From: Malikia granosa
GTDB taxonomy: Bacteria > Pseudomonadota > Gammaproteobacteria > Burkholderiales > Burkholderiaceae_C
Assembly (NCBI RefSeq): GCF_002980595.1
Contig: NZ_PVLQ01000042.1
Span: forward strand, 1-34,217
Direction: 5' to 3'
Length of the DNA stretch: 34,217 nucleotides
Position numbers and translations under genes: made by a program. Below are positions 23,255 through 32,059 of this stretch, in pieces. The notes beneath the pieces were generated by a model. It did no database searches. It saw only the letters and a program-made list of their open reading frames with translations, and had not been told where the DNA came from. The first letter of the stretch is position 1. The number at the start of each line of letters is the position of its first letter.

Positions 23255-23677
23255 TCAGACTGCCGGCTTGCGTACCAGCACACCGCTGAGCTCCGTGCCA
23301 GGCGCAACGGTGTTGAAGACGGTGCCGTACTTCTTCACGTTTTCGTGCAGCAGGTTCATGCGCTGGTCTGACTCATCGGTATCAACGATGATTTCGTAGC
23401 GGATCGACTCCAGCCTCGGCGGCACGTCCTGGCGCACGCCGTCGACCTTGACCTCGACACCGCGCAACTGGAACTTGAGGATGGGCGTTACCCGCTCAAT
23501 GCCTTTGATCATGCAGGCTGACAAGGCGGCGAGCAGCAGCTCGGCCGGATTGAAGGCTTCGGGGTTACCAGCCAGGTCGGTGTCCAAGTCGATAGACGCC
23601 TGCTTGCAGACGGCCACACTTTGGTGAGCACTGCAACGCTTGCTCTCCACATGAAAACGCATTTTTTGTTCCGCCAT
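23255..23677 (-). CDS. OsmC-family peroxiredoxin-like protein
   Basis: A 140-aa OsmC/Ohr-superfamily protein, acting on organic or sulfur peroxides in characterised members. The NPAELLLAALSACMIKGIER block with conserved C55 is typical, followed by the beta-rich GVEVKVDGVRQDVPPRLESI. A second cysteine lies at 24. The ATG at 23677 is preceded by GAGGG; a TTG at 23698 would add 7 residues. It sits between the Cys-rich rhodanese and the CDF gene, suggesting a thiol or sulfane-sulfur role. Confidence 0.88.
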   Translation of the reverse strand: MAEQKMRFHVESKRCSAHQSVAVCKQASIDLDTDLAGNPEAFNPAELLLAALSACMIKGIERVTPILKFQLRGVEVKVDGVRQDVPPRLESIRYEIIVDTDESDQRMNLLHENVKKYGTVFNTVAPGTELSGVLVRKPAV

Positions 23678-23721
23678 GTCGTGATGCCCTCGAGTCAATC
23701 AAACAGGAGCTGCCAAATCGT

Positions 23722-24225
23722 TCAGCAGCAGGATGTCTTGGCCGCGGTAGTGCTGCAGCAAGACGATGCAGTTTCTGCCTGAGCCTGGTCTGCGGAAGCT
23801 CCGCAACAAGCACCGTTGTCCGCAGTGCTAGGCGCGCATCCAGATCCTGCGCAGCAAGAAGCACTGGCCGCAGGGGCTTCAAATCTCTGACCGACAACTG
23901 GGAAGCCCTTGCTGAGCCATTTGACCATGCCGCCCGACATGTTGCTGACCCGGCTGTAGCCCTGGTACATCAGGAAGTAGGTGGCCTTGAGGCTGCGGTT
24001 GCCGCTGCGGCAGACGATCACGAGCTCGCGGTCGCGAGGCAGTTCGCTGTAGCGTTGCTCGAACTCGGACAGCGGCATCACGACCAGTTCCGGTACGTCA
24101 AAGGCCAGTGCGTCGATTTCCGACCGCTCGCGCACGTCGACGAGCAGGGCACCTTCGCCGACCAGACGGCGTGTGGTGGTGGGGCAGACCTCGCGGGCTT
24201 GTGGCAGTTCCATGTTTTGGCTCAT
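23722..24225 (-). CDS. Rhodanese-domain protein with Cys-rich C-terminal tail
   Basis: A 167-aa protein. Residues about 10-112 are a single rhodanese domain with active-site C72 in VCRSGNRS and the conserved LLVDVRERSEIDAL. Residues 120-167 form an unusual tail with nine Cys, mostly as CC pairs (124/125, 140/141, 156/157, 166/167), suited to metal binding. Start at 24225 has AAGGAG 8 bases upstream. It follows the thioredoxin-like gene by 11 bases. Likely role: sulfur transfer plus soft-metal sequestration (inference). Confidence 0.88.
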   Translation of the reverse strand: MSQNMELPQAREVCPTTTRRLVGEGALLVDVRERSEIDALAFDVPELVVMPLSEFEQRYSELPRDRELVIVCRSGNRSLKATYFLMYQGYSRVSNMSGGMVKWLSKGFPVVGQRFEAPAASASCCAGSGCAPSTADNGACCGASADQAQAETASSCCSTTAAKTSCC

Positions 24226-24236
24226 TGACGATCTCC

Positions 24237-24470
24237 TTATGCGTGCAGCCACTGCTCGATTTTCTCGCGCGTCGGCAGGCCGCCTGCATGCACCACTTCG
24301 CCGTTGATGACGACACCTGGCGTGCTCAGGATGCCGTAGCCCATGATGGCGCGGATGTCCTCGACTTTGTCGATGTTGACGGCAACGCCTTTGGCCTGTG
24401 CGGCCTGCTGGATCATTTCGACGGTGCGCTTGCAGTTGGCACAGCCCGTGCCCAGTACCTTGATGTCCAT
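24237..24470 (-). CDS. Small thioredoxin-fold protein (redox-active disulfide protein 2 type)
   Basis: A 77-aa thioredoxin-fold protein with the active site GCANCKRT (C10, C13) directly after the first strand, and the cis-Pro motif STPGVVINGEVVHAGG. This matches the small redox-active disulfide protein family (TIGR00412-like), often encoded beside DUF318/ArsP permeases as here. It starts 25 bases after the permease stop. Confidence 0.92.
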   Translation of the reverse strand: MDIKVLGTGCANCKRTVEMIQQAAQAKGVAVNIDKVEDIRAIMGYGILSTPGVVINGEVVHAGGLPTREKIEQWLHA

Positions 24471-24495
24471 CGTGGTTCTCCTGTGAAAAAACGGT

Positions 24496-25542
24496 TTACA
24501 GAACGGCGTTGAAGACGAAGCCCACCAGCAAGATGCCGCAGGCCACGACGGCCGTGAAGGTGGCTATCAGGCGCGGCTTGAGCACCTTGCGCAGGATGAT
24601 CATCTCCGGCAGCGAGAGCGCAATCACGCTCATCATGAAGGCCAGCACGGTGCCGAGCGCCGCGCCCTTGGCCAGCAGCGCCTGCACAATCGGGATGATG
24701 CCGGCCGCGTTGGTGTACATGGGCACGCCGATGATCACGGCCAGAGGCACCGACCACCAGGCTTCCTTGCCCATGAAGCTGGCCATGAAGTCTTCTGGCA
24801 CGTAGCCGTGGATGCCGGCGCCGATCGCGATGCCCGCCAGGATGTAGGGCCAGACCTTTCCAACGATCTCGCGCACGGCGGTGAATCCAGCCTCGACGCG
24901 GTCGCCCAGGGTGGACTCAGAAGCCTCGAAGGCGGCGCTGCGGCGCGGCATCTCCCGCACCCAGTCTTCCAGATGCGCCTCCATCTTGAGCCGGCCGATG
25001 ATCCAGCCCGCGACGATGGCCACGCTCAGTCCCAGTCCGAGGTAGAGCGCCGCGACCTTCCAGCCGAACAGTCCGAACAGCAAGGTGAGCGCGACCTCGT
25101 TGACCATCGGCGCCGAGATAAGGAAGGAGAAGGTCACCCCCAGTGGCACGCCGGCCTGAACGAAGCCGATGAACAGCGGCACGGCCGAGCAGGAACAGAA
25201 CGGCGTGACGATGCCCAGCGTGGCGGCCATCACGTTGGCCATACCCTCGCTACGGCCCGCCAGCAGGGCGCGCGTGCGCTCGGGCGTGAAGTAGCTGTTG
25301 ACCATGCCCATCACGAACACCACGCCGGCCAGCAGCATCAGCACCTTAGGGGTGTCGTAGAAGAAGAACTGCAGGGCACCGCCGAGGTGGCTGGAGCGCT
25401 CCACCGGCAGCAGAGTCACCAGCCATTCGGACAGCGGCACCAGCGTCTGATAGATGCTCCACCACAGGGCGGCAGCCAGCAACAGGAACGGTACGGGTTG
25501 CCGGGTCGGCCAGCGCTGCAACTTCGAGGAAATCGTGTTCAT
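24496..25542 (-). CDS. ArsP/DUF318-family permease
   Basis: A 348-aa membrane permease with about eight hydrophobic segments. The signature TPFCSCSAVPLFIGFVQAG (C116, C118) and SFLISAPMVNEVAL are diagnostic of the DUF318/ArsP family, whose characterised members export trivalent organoarsenicals. A second conserved half has GVPMYTNAAGIIPIVQALL. The ATG at 25542 is the family-like start; GTG 25557 is possible. The gap to the sigma gene (78 bases) may hold an internal promoter. Substrate here is unknown. Confidence 0.9.
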   Translation of the reverse strand: MNTISSKLQRWPTRQPVPFLLLAAALWWSIYQTLVPLSEWLVTLLPVERSSHLGGALQFFFYDTPKVLMLLAGVVFVMGMVNSYFTPERTRALLAGRSEGMANVMAATLGIVTPFCSCSAVPLFIGFVQAGVPLGVTFSFLISAPMVNEVALTLLFGLFGWKVAALYLGLGLSVAIVAGWIIGRLKMEAHLEDWVREMPRRSAAFEASESTLGDRVEAGFTAVREIVGKVWPYILAGIAIGAGIHGYVPEDFMASFMGKEAWWSVPLAVIIGVPMYTNAAGIIPIVQALLAKGAALGTVLAFMMSVIALSLPEMIILRKVLKPRLIATFTAVVACGILLVGFVFNAVL

Positions 25543-25620
25543 GCCCTGAAGACGCACGAGGTCTGAAAAAGACGCAGCTCCGGCAAAAAATCGACTGAAA
25601 TACTCGCGTTTTTGAACGAT

Positions 25621-26157
25621 TCAGTACGGTGCCGGGCCACGCGGGACGAAGTCGACCACCTGGCCGCTGTCGTCTTGCCTTACCTGGCATGCGGTCGCCA
25701 TGCGGATGCGCAGCCGCTCCCGCGCGCGTTGCAGGCGTGACTTGGCACCACTCACGCTCAGGTCCTTGAGCCGGGCAAATTCGGCCTGCGGCATGCCTTG
25801 CAGGTCGCACCATGTAATGGCCTCGCGGTCCTCCTCATTCAGCTCGGACAGCACGCGCGGCAGACAGCTGACGAGCTGATCGACAGTCGCCGTTTCCTCG
25901 ACCGTCTCGGGTAGGTCGTCGTGTAGCGCCTCGCTGTCGCGCCGCGCCCGCAGACGGTCGGTCAGGGCGTTGCGCGCAACCTCGAACAGCCAGGCGCGTG
26001 CGTTGTCGACCGAGCAGAAACGTTCACCCTGTCGCATGGCTTTGAGAAACAGATCCTGCAGCAGGTCTTCGACCTCAGCAGAATCTGCCAGTCGGCGACT
26101 GGTCCAATGCCGCAATTCGGTGGCATGTGTGTTCCAGGCAGCTTGCAGACAGTTCAT
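25621..26157 (-). CDS. sigZ: ECF sigma factor, SigZ type
   Basis: A 178-aa extracytoplasmic-function sigma factor. Region 2 is AEVEDLLQDLFLKAMRQGER with NARAWLFEVARNALTDRLRA; region 4 is LSELNEEDREAITWCDLQGM with QAEFARLKDLSVSGAKSRLQ. The short C-terminal tail with CQVRQDDSGQVVDFVPRG is the SigZ-type ending. The ATG at 26157 fits the family length; a GTG at 26187 would give 188 aa. As first gene of the operon without a recognisable anti-sigma gene next to it, it probably drives the downstream metal/thiol genes, with a Cys-containing tail as possible sensor. Confidence 0.92.
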   Translation of the reverse strand: MNCLQAAWNTHATELRHWTSRRLADSAEVEDLLQDLFLKAMRQGERFCSVDNARAWLFEVARNALTDRLRARRDSEALHDDLPETVEETATVDQLVSCLPRVLSELNEEDREAITWCDLQGMPQAEFARLKDLSVSGAKSRLQRARERLRIRMATACQVRQDDSGQVVDFVPRGPAPY

Positions 26158-26448
26158 GGTCAGATGCTTCAGTTCGATCGCCGTCACTACAGCAGCCAGG
26201 CCGCACGCTCGCTGCCGGTGAATGATCCAGCAGATATTGCCCGGCCGCCGGCCCAGACATGTCCAGATGATGGCGGAAAGCTCCAGTATGTCACTACACT
26301 CTGCGCATGACTTTCCATGCTCTTGGTGTCGGCCAGCTCAAGCCCGGCACTCATCTGCGCCACTGCAAAGGAGGCACTCCGTCGTGGTAGGCAGCGAGTA
26401 TCTCCCAGCTTTGCCAGTCGGATACTTGCTGTTGACCGATTACGCCTG

Positions 26449-27321
26449 ATGACTTGGATCCTGCTGCTCCCCGCTGTGCTGCTGGCGGCTGGCTGGCTAG
26501 GCCTGCGCTGGTTGCGCCGTGAGCTCACGCCGCCGCAGCTCTCGCATCCCGAGCCTTCGTCCACCGATCCGCTACTCCAGTGGGTCACCATTCCTGCCAC
26601 CAATGGCAAGCAACTCTCAGCCCAGTGGCTGCCGGCGGGGGAGGGTGGTCCAAGAATGGGCATGGCGATCTTGATGCACGGCTGGGGCGGCAACGGCAGC
26701 CAGTTGCGAACGGCTGCCGTCGCCTTGTGCGGCCAGGGCTGGTCCGTGCTGCTGCCCGACGCCCGCAGCCACGGGCGCAGCGATGGGGACACCTTCAGTT
26801 CCCTGCCGCGCTTTGCCGAAGACCTGGACGCCTGCCTGGATTGGCTCCAGCGGCACCAACTCCATCCTACGCCAGATCAGGGTCAGGTTCCGGTGGTCCT
26901 GCTCGGGCACTCGCTGGGCGCGGCGGCCTCCCTGCTATGTGCCTCTCGCCGTTCTGACGTCAGCGCCGTGGTCAGCGTCTCGGCCTTTGCTCACCCGGAG
27001 CAGGTCATGCGGCGCTGGCTGGCGGAGTACCTCATCCCGTTCTGGCCGATCGGCTGGCTGGTGAACCGCTACATCGAAGGCGTCATCGGCCACCGCTTCG
27101 ACGACATCGCGCCGGTTCGCACCATCGTGCGGGTGAAGGCCCCGGTGCTGCTGGTCCACGGTCGCGAAGACGATGTGGTCCCGCTGTCCTGTGCCGAGCA
27201 GCTCAAGGCCGCGGCGCGCCACGCCGATCTGCTGGTAGTGCCCGGCCGGCATGACAGCTTCGTTGACGAGACGGAGCTGAACCGGCAGGTGCTGGCCTGG
27301 CTCGCAGGCCTGCCGGCGTGA
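26449..27321 (+). CDS. Alpha/beta hydrolase with N-terminal membrane anchor
   Basis: A 290-aa serine hydrolase. An N-terminal hydrophobic segment (1-21) is a membrane anchor or signal. The alpha/beta fold shows the oxyanion loop LMHGWGGNG (about 76-84), nucleophile S155 in GHSLGAAAS, acid D241/D242 in VHGREDDVVP and base H268 in PGRHDSF. Substrate unknown; it looks like a lipase/esterase. Divergent from sigZ; the 291-base intergenic region shows no clear element. An upstream in-frame extension to 26317 lacks family character. Confidence 0.85.
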   Translation: MTWILLLPAVLLAAGWLGLRWLRRELTPPQLSHPEPSSTDPLLQWVTIPATNGKQLSAQWLPAGEGGPRMGMAILMHGWGGNGSQLRTAAVALCGQGWSVLLPDARSHGRSDGDTFSSLPRFAEDLDACLDWLQRHQLHPTPDQGQVPVVLLGHSLGAAASLLCASRRSDVSAVVSVSAFAHPEQVMRRWLAEYLIPFWPIGWLVNRYIEGVIGHRFDDIAPVRTIVRVKAPVLLVHGREDDVVPLSCAEQLKAAARHADLLVVPGRHDSFVDETELNRQVLAWLAGLPA

Positions 27322-27444
27322 AGTGCCAGTTGGCGCAGGCGAGCCCTACGGCGTGCTCCTTTGGCATCTTGACCAGGCGCCGCTTCGGCATCCCGGCCAA
27401 TGTCCAGCAGGATCGTCCTGAACCTGGGACGCGTTCTTGCTGCC

Positions 27445-28140
27445 TCAGGTTGCCTGTCTATCGGAATCGATACATCCATCAATCAATTCAATGATGCGGT
27501 CGCAACGAGCCGCCAATCTCGGGTCGTGGGTCACGATCAGGAAGGTGGTGGCCTGCTGGCGGTTGAAATCGCGCAGCAAATTGAACACCTCATCGGCTGA
27601 ATGGGTATCCAGGTTGCCAGTCGGTTCGTCGGCTAACACCAGCGCCGGATTCATGGCCAGGGCACGGGCGATCGCGACGCGCTGCTGCTGGCCACCGGAA
27701 AGACGGTTGGCCAGATGCCGCCTGCGCTCGCCCAGGCCGACCTGACCCAGCAAACGAGCCGCGGTCTCGAACATTTCCCGCTCGGGACGGCCACGAGCCA
27801 CGAGCATCGGCATGGCGACGTTTTCCTCGGCGGTGAAGGCCGGAATTAGGTTGTGGTGCTGGAAGACAAAGCCGATCCGCTTGCCCCGCAGGCGGGTCAG
27901 CTCGGCGTCATCGAGCCGGGCGATGTCCTCGCCGTCGATTTCCAGCTTGCCGGAGGTCGGCCTGTCCAGCAGGCCAATCAGGTTGAGCAAGGTGCTCTTG
28001 CCCGAGCCTGATGGGCCGATCAAGGCGGCAAACTCGCCGCGCTGCAAGCGCAGGTCGATGCCGTGCAGGATCTCGGTCTCGAGATCGCCGCTGCCGTAGG
28101 ACTTGCGGATGCCTTCCAGGTGCAGTACGTCATCTTGCAT
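27445..28140 (-). CDS. ABC transporter ATPase, LolD/MacB type
   Basis: A 231-aa nucleotide-binding subunit. Walker [17 protein letters not shown] (about 41-56), Q-loop [10 protein letters not shown], signature [16 protein letters not shown], Walker [14 protein letters not shown] and H-loop VTHDPR are complete. The [19 protein letters not shown] context is typical of the MacB/LolD subfamily that pairs with FtsX-like permeases. It is the last gene of a three-gene exporter operon, 4 bases after the permease stop. Confidence 0.95.
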   Translation of the reverse strand: MQDDVLHLEGIRKSYGSGDLETEILHGIDLRLQRGEFAALIGPSGSGKSTLLNLIGLLDRPTSGKLEIDGEDIARLDDAELTRLRGKRIGFVFQHHNLIPAFTAEENVAMPMLVARGRPEREMFETAARLLGQVGLGERRRHLANRLSGGQQQRVAIARALAMNPALVLADEPTGNLDTHSADEVFNLLRDFNRQQATTFLIVTHDPRLAARCDRIIELIDGCIDSDRQAT

Positions 28141-28144
28141 GGTT

Positions 28145-29365
28145 TCAGCCTCGAATCGCCACTACGGGATCGAGCTGGGCCGCACGCCGAGCCGGCAGCA
28201 GCGCCGCGAGGATACCCACCACACTGGCCCCGCCTGCAGCGATCAATATCAGGCTGGGCTCGACACTGATGATGAACATGGCTGTTCCGTCCGGGTTGCG
28301 CGCCAGCACGTGCCACAGCATCAGCAGGCTCCAGGCCAGCAGCGAGCCCAGCAGCGAGCCGAAAAAGCCGACGATGCCGCCCTGCAACAGGAAGATGCGC
28401 AGCATCTGTGCCTGCGTTGCACCCATGGCGCGCAGGATGCCGATTTCCTTGCTGCGCTGGATCACCGAGACGACCAGCACGCTGGCGATGCCGAAGGCCA
28501 CCGACAGCGCGATGAAGAAGCGGATGACATTGCTCGAGACGCGCTGCGAGGTCAGTGCGGTGACGAACTGGGCGTTGGTCTTGATCCAAGAATCGGCCGT
28601 CAGCCCGGTTTCGCCGGCGATGCGGCGAGCCAGTTGTTCGGCTTGGTCGAGGTCGTGCAGGGCCAGGTCGATGCTGGAGACACCGCCGACCAGGTCGAGC
28701 AGGCTTTGCGCCGTGCGCAGGCCGACATAGACGTTGCGCGCATTGACGCCCTTGTTGCCGAGGTCGAACAGACCGTTGATGGTCAGGGTTTCGCTACGGC
28801 CGTCTGCCACGCTCAGGCGAAGCTTGTCGCCCAACTCGGCACCGAGATCCTTGGCCAGCTCGATGCCGATTACGGCCTCGCCGGCTCCGACTCGCAGTTG
28901 TCCTATGGTCAGCCGCTCGGTCAGTGCGATGACGCGGTTGTAGCGTTGCGGATCGATGCCCACCATCGTGATCGCCTTGTTGGCCTCGCCACGGATGGCG
29001 AAAGCCGGGCCAGAGGCGACCGGCGAGACGGCGGCAATTTCCGGCCAGGTCTGCAGGCGGTCGCGCAGCGTCTGCCACAGGTCGATGGTGCGCAGGCGCT
29101 GGGCATTCTTTTGCAGGCGCAGGGCCGTGTTGGCGCTGGCTTGCTGGGGCCGGGGCAGATCCTCGGTGGGTAGCAGGGTGATATGCGGCTGTGATGAAAG
29201 GGTGCGCCTGATCAGATTGTCCTGCAGTCCGCTCAGCAAGGCCGACATGAAGACGATCACCGCCACTCCGACCCCAACGCCCACGATGATGAGCAGCGAC
29301 TGCATCCGCCCCTCGCGCAGAAAGCGCACGGCGGCGATCCATTCGAAGGGCAGCCAGGTTTTCAA
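28145..29365 (-). CDS. ABC transporter permease, FtsX/MacB type
   Basis: A 406-aa permease with an N-terminal membrane helix ([20 protein letters not shown]), a large periplasmic MacB-PCD-like domain, and three C-terminal membrane segments ([60 protein letters not shown]) separated by the cytoplasmic coupling region [20 protein letters not shown]. It starts 9 bases after the membrane fusion gene and directly precedes the ATPase, forming a mechanotransmission-type exporter that handles substrates on the periplasmic side. Confidence 0.93.
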   Translation of the reverse strand: MKTWLPFEWIAAVRFLREGRMQSLLIIVGVGVGVAVIVFMSALLSGLQDNLIRRTLSSQPHITLLPTEDLPRPQQASANTALRLQKNAQRLRTIDLWQTLRDRLQTWPEIAAVSPVASGPAFAIRGEANKAITMVGIDPQRYNRVIALTERLTIGQLRVGAGEAVIGIELAKDLGAELGDKLRLSVADGRSETLTINGLFDLGNKGVNARNVYVGLRTAQSLLDLVGGVSSIDLALHDLDQAEQLARRIAGETGLTADSWIKTNAQFVTALTSQRVSSNVIRFFIALSVAFGIASVLVVSVIQRSKEIGILRAMGATQAQMLRIFLLQGGIVGFFGSLLGSLLAWSLLMLWHVLARNPDGTAMFIISVEPSLILIAAGGASVVGILAALLPARRAAQLDPVVAIRG

Positions 29366-29374
29366 TTTCGGCTC

Positions 29375-30589
29375 TTATTTCCGCTCGACCGTGGTCACGC
29401 GCCGACCTTCGCTGACCTGGTCACCCGCGAACAGCACGATCTCGCCCCCCTTAAGGCCGTCGACGATCTCGCAACGACCCGACCCGCGCAGGCCAAGACG
29501 GACCGGCTGGCGCACGGTCCGCTGGTCGCGCACAGCCATCACCCATGGCACGCCGGTAGCGTCGCGCACGCTGTCGCAGGGAACGCTCAGGGCATTGGGG
29601 CGCTTGGCCGCCTCGATGTCGATGGACACCGTCATATCGTGGCGCAGATAGGTCGGTGCTTCCGGTACTGCCAGGCGAATTTCCACCGAACCGCGCTGGG
29701 CGTCGATAGAAGGAGCGATATAGCTGAGCCGGGCTTCAAAGCTCTCGCTCGGGTAGGCGTCGGCTGAAACCCGGGCCCGTTGGCCCAGGGCCAGCAGGCT
29801 GAGGTTCTTCTCGTCTATCTGTGCCGTCAGTTCGGTGTCCATGTCTGGAGCCAGGGTCAGCAGCAGTTTGCCCGGCTGCACGGTAGCGCCGACTTCGGCC
29901 TGGCGCGTCAGCACCTGGCCAGCCACCGGGGCGCGCAAGCTGGCATAGTCCAACCGGGCTTGTGCGACCGCTAGTGCCGCACGGGCCTGCTCGACGTTGC
30001 TGCGAGCCAGGCGAACCTCGCTCCCGTCCTGGCGATAGTTGCTGACCTGGATGAGGGCTGCCTGCAACTGACTGGCGGCTATATCGCGGGTCCGATGAGC
30101 ATCATCAAGCTGGGCCGGACTGTAGAAGCCGTCGGCGACCAGTTCGGCGACCCGTTGATGATGACGCTCGGCTTGACGGGCAGTGGCTTCGGCCTGGCGC
30201 AGGGTCTGCTCGGCCAGCGGCAGGTTGGCTTCGCTGATTTGGCGCAGACGATTCTCGGCCTGGGCCAGGCTCGCCTGCGCCTGTGCAAGACTGGCCTGCC
30301 ATTCCGCTGAGTCGAACTGAAGCAGCAGCTGGCCAGCGCTGACAGCATCGCCTTCCTTCACCAGAATGGCGCTGACGCGGGCCGTGATCTGGCCGGACAG
30401 CTCGACACGTTCAGGGGTACGAACCCGCCCGCTCGCCACCACGGCTTGGCGCATTTCGCCCTGTTCGACCTGGGCTCCTTCGACCTGTTCTCCGCGCAGG
30501 GTGGCGAAGGCGACCGCAGTGAGCACCAGTCCGCCAAGCAGTATGGCAAGGCCTAGTGTGCGATTTTTGCGGGCGGGAAACTGGATCAT
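29375..30589 (-). CDS. Periplasmic membrane fusion protein (MacA/HlyD type)
   Basis: A 404-aa adaptor. An N-terminal anchor (LGLAILLGGLVLTAVAFATL) leads to a split lipoyl domain (ELSGQITARVSAILVKEGDA and YASLRAPVAGQVLTRQAEVG) interrupted by a long coiled-coil hairpin (about 100-205) rich in QAQASLAQAE-like repeats. Beta-barrel and membrane-proximal domains follow (ELTAQIDEKNLSLLALGQRA). First gene of the exporter operon. No outer-membrane channel gene is in the window, so a TolC-like partner must be elsewhere. Confidence 0.93.
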   Translation of the reverse strand: MIQFPARKNRTLGLAILLGGLVLTAVAFATLRGEQVEGAQVEQGEMRQAVVASGRVRTPERVELSGQITARVSAILVKEGDAVSAGQLLLQFDSAEWQASLAQAQASLAQAENRLRQISEANLPLAEQTLRQAEATARQAERHHQRVAELVADGFYSPAQLDDAHRTRDIAASQLQAALIQVSNYRQDGSEVRLARSNVEQARAALAVAQARLDYASLRAPVAGQVLTRQAEVGATVQPGKLLLTLAPDMDTELTAQIDEKNLSLLALGQRARVSADAYPSESFEARLSYIAPSIDAQRGSVEIRLAVPEAPTYLRHDMTVSIDIEAAKRPNALSVPCDSVRDATGVPWVMAVRDQRTVRQPVRLGLRGSGRCEIVDGLKGGEIVLFAGDQVSEGRRVTTVERK

Positions 30590-30682
30590 GGCTGGGTAGA
30601 ACTGTCAAAGATACCCTAGTCCAGTATACGCCCATTGATTCAGCCTAACGGCTTGTGCCGGTTGTGAAAGGCAGAACCCAAA

Positions 30683-30701
30683 CTGGCAGTGGTAGTGCCA
30701 G
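30683..30701 (-). terminator. Possible weak terminator after cytochrome c' gene
   Basis: CTGGCA ... TGCCAG (6-bp stem, 7-base loop) lies 36 bases past the cytochrome c' stop. On the minus strand it is followed by TTTGGGTTCT, a poor U-tract, so termination is uncertain. Confidence 0.35.
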
Positions 30702-30736
30702 TGCCAAAGCCGGTTGAAGGAGGGTAAGCTGCTGAC

Positions 30737-31186
30737 TTATTTAGACTTGTAGGAGTCGTGGCAGGCCTTGCAGGTGGCTGCCGCATCGCCAAAAGTCTTC
30801 TTCACGGCATCCAGGCTACCGGTCTTGGCTGCGGCATCCAGGGCCATGGCAGCGGTCATCAGCTTGTCTGCGCCGACCTTCACCTTATCCATTTCGGTCC
30901 AGAGTGCAGGCTTGGTCTTGCTCTCGAGCTTCTGGGTATCAGGCGTGAAGCCTGCCCAGGGGAGACGGCTGAGCATCAGCACCACGGCAGCATCCTCCTG
31001 GGCTTTCTTGGCATCGAACGGCACCTTGCCGTTGGCCATGGCGCCCAGCCGGCTGAAGTGGGTCCCCATCACCGAGAAGGCACTCTGGCGATATTTCACC
31101 GCTTCTTCGGGTTTCTGGAACTGTGCCTGGGCGGCACCTGCCGACAACATGGCTGTCGCAAGCATCAAGGCGTGACGTGCTTTCAT
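30737..31186 (-). CDS. Cytochrome c'
   Basis: A 149-aa periplasmic four-helix-bundle cytochrome c. The signal peptide (MKARHALMLATAMLSAGAA) probably ends at AQA before residue 22. The C-terminal haem site CKACHDSYK (C139, C142, H143) and the N-terminal AVKYRQSAFSVMGTHFSRL are typical of cytochromes c', which bind NO or CO. Divergent from the b-type cytochrome gene and likely its electron partner. The longer frame from 31246 is not needed since the signal peptide starts at 31186. Confidence 0.93.
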   Translation of the reverse strand: MKARHALMLATAMLSAGAAQAQFQKPEEAVKYRQSAFSVMGTHFSRLGAMANGKVPFDAKKAQEDAAVVLMLSRLPWAGFTPDTQKLESKTKPALWTEMDKVKVGADKLMTAAMALDAAAKTGSLDAVKKTFGDAAATCKACHDSYKSK

Positions 31187-31223
31187 TGCAAGCTTTCTGT
31201 ATGGATAAAGTTTGGCAAAAGGA

Positions 31224-31248
31224 GTATGCCAAGTCATGATGGTCATAC
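31224..31248. promoter_or_regulatory. Imperfect dyad in divergent cytochrome promoter region
   Basis: GTATG (31224-31228) and CATAC (31244-31248) flank an inner palindrome TCATGA in the 140-base gap between the two cytochrome genes. It could be a shared operator; support is weak. Confidence 0.25.
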
Positions 31249-31326
31249 CCCAAGCAGTATATGATGTCGTTGCATATTTGGTGTGTACTTTTCAGCGGTA
31301 AGCCCCGCTGCAAGGAGGATAAAAAG

Positions 31327-31983
31327 ATGGCTCGGCTTCGTATATGGGACCTGCCCACCCGCTTGTTTCACTGGCTGCTGGTACTGGCCGTGGTTGGACT
31401 GGTCATCACGGGCAATCTTGGAGGCGAGTGGATGACCTTGCATTTCCGCCTGGGCTATGCGGTGCTGGCCTTTCTGCTGTTTCGCCTGGCATGGGGATTC
31501 GTGGGCGGGCATTGGTCGCGCTTCGCGCAGTTCATCTATTCGCCGCTCACGCTGGTGAGCTACCTTCGGGGTCAGTCCAGGCCCGAACACGAACTGGGCC
31601 ATAGCCCCACTGCTGCCCTGTCGGTTTTTGCGCTGCTGTTGGTTCTGTGCCTGCAGGTCGTCTCTGGCCTGTTGAGCGATGACGAGATCGCCTTTACCGG
31701 CCCGCTGTCGCGCTTCGCACCCTCTGATTGGGTCTCACTCGCAACCGCCTACCATGCCGAGTGGGGCAAGCTCGTTCTGATTGGCCTGGTCGTCTTGCAT
31801 CTGTTGGCGATCGGCTACTACAAGTGGGTCAAGAAGACCCCTCTCGTGGCGGCCATGATCACGGGTGACAAGACCACGACCCTGCTGCAGCCGGCTTCCG
31901 CAGACGGATTCGCGCACCGCATCCTGGCCTTGGTGCTGGCGATTGGCTGCGTGGGCATAGCGGCCTTCATCGCATCCTTGTGA
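31327..31983 (+). CDS. Cytochrome b561-family membrane cytochrome
   Basis: A 218-aa di-haem b-type cytochrome (bacterial b561/Ni-hydrogenase b type). Four membrane segments are visible (about 12-30, 40-62, 97-115, 145-165). Candidate haem ligands are H15 (RLFHWLL), H39 (TLHFRLGY), H143 (YHAEWGK) and H158 (VVLHLLA). The start at 31327 has AGGAGG about 9 bases upstream. Pairing with the divergent cytochrome c' is a common arrangement for quinol-to-c' electron flow. Confidence 0.92.
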   Translation: MARLRIWDLPTRLFHWLLVLAVVGLVITGNLGGEWMTLHFRLGYAVLAFLLFRLAWGFVGGHWSRFAQFIYSPLTLVSYLRGQSRPEHELGHSPTAALSVFALLLVLCLQVVSGLLSDDEIAFTGPLSRFAPSDWVSLATAYHAEWGKLVLIGLVVLHLLAIGYYKWVKKTPLVAAMITGDKTTTLLQPASADGFAHRILALVLAIGCVGIAAFIASL

Positions 31984-32059
31984 ATGCTTGAGTCCTGACC
32001 ACCCGTCCAGCAGCTGCTTTCGGGTCAACTTCTTTCACCACTGAACCGAGGTAATCATC

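Noticed and set aside
30600-30650. MerR-type promoter upstream of the exporter operon (GTATAC/CTAGTCCAG)
   Set aside because: The halves do not form a convincing dyad and no -35/-10 spacing could be fixed.
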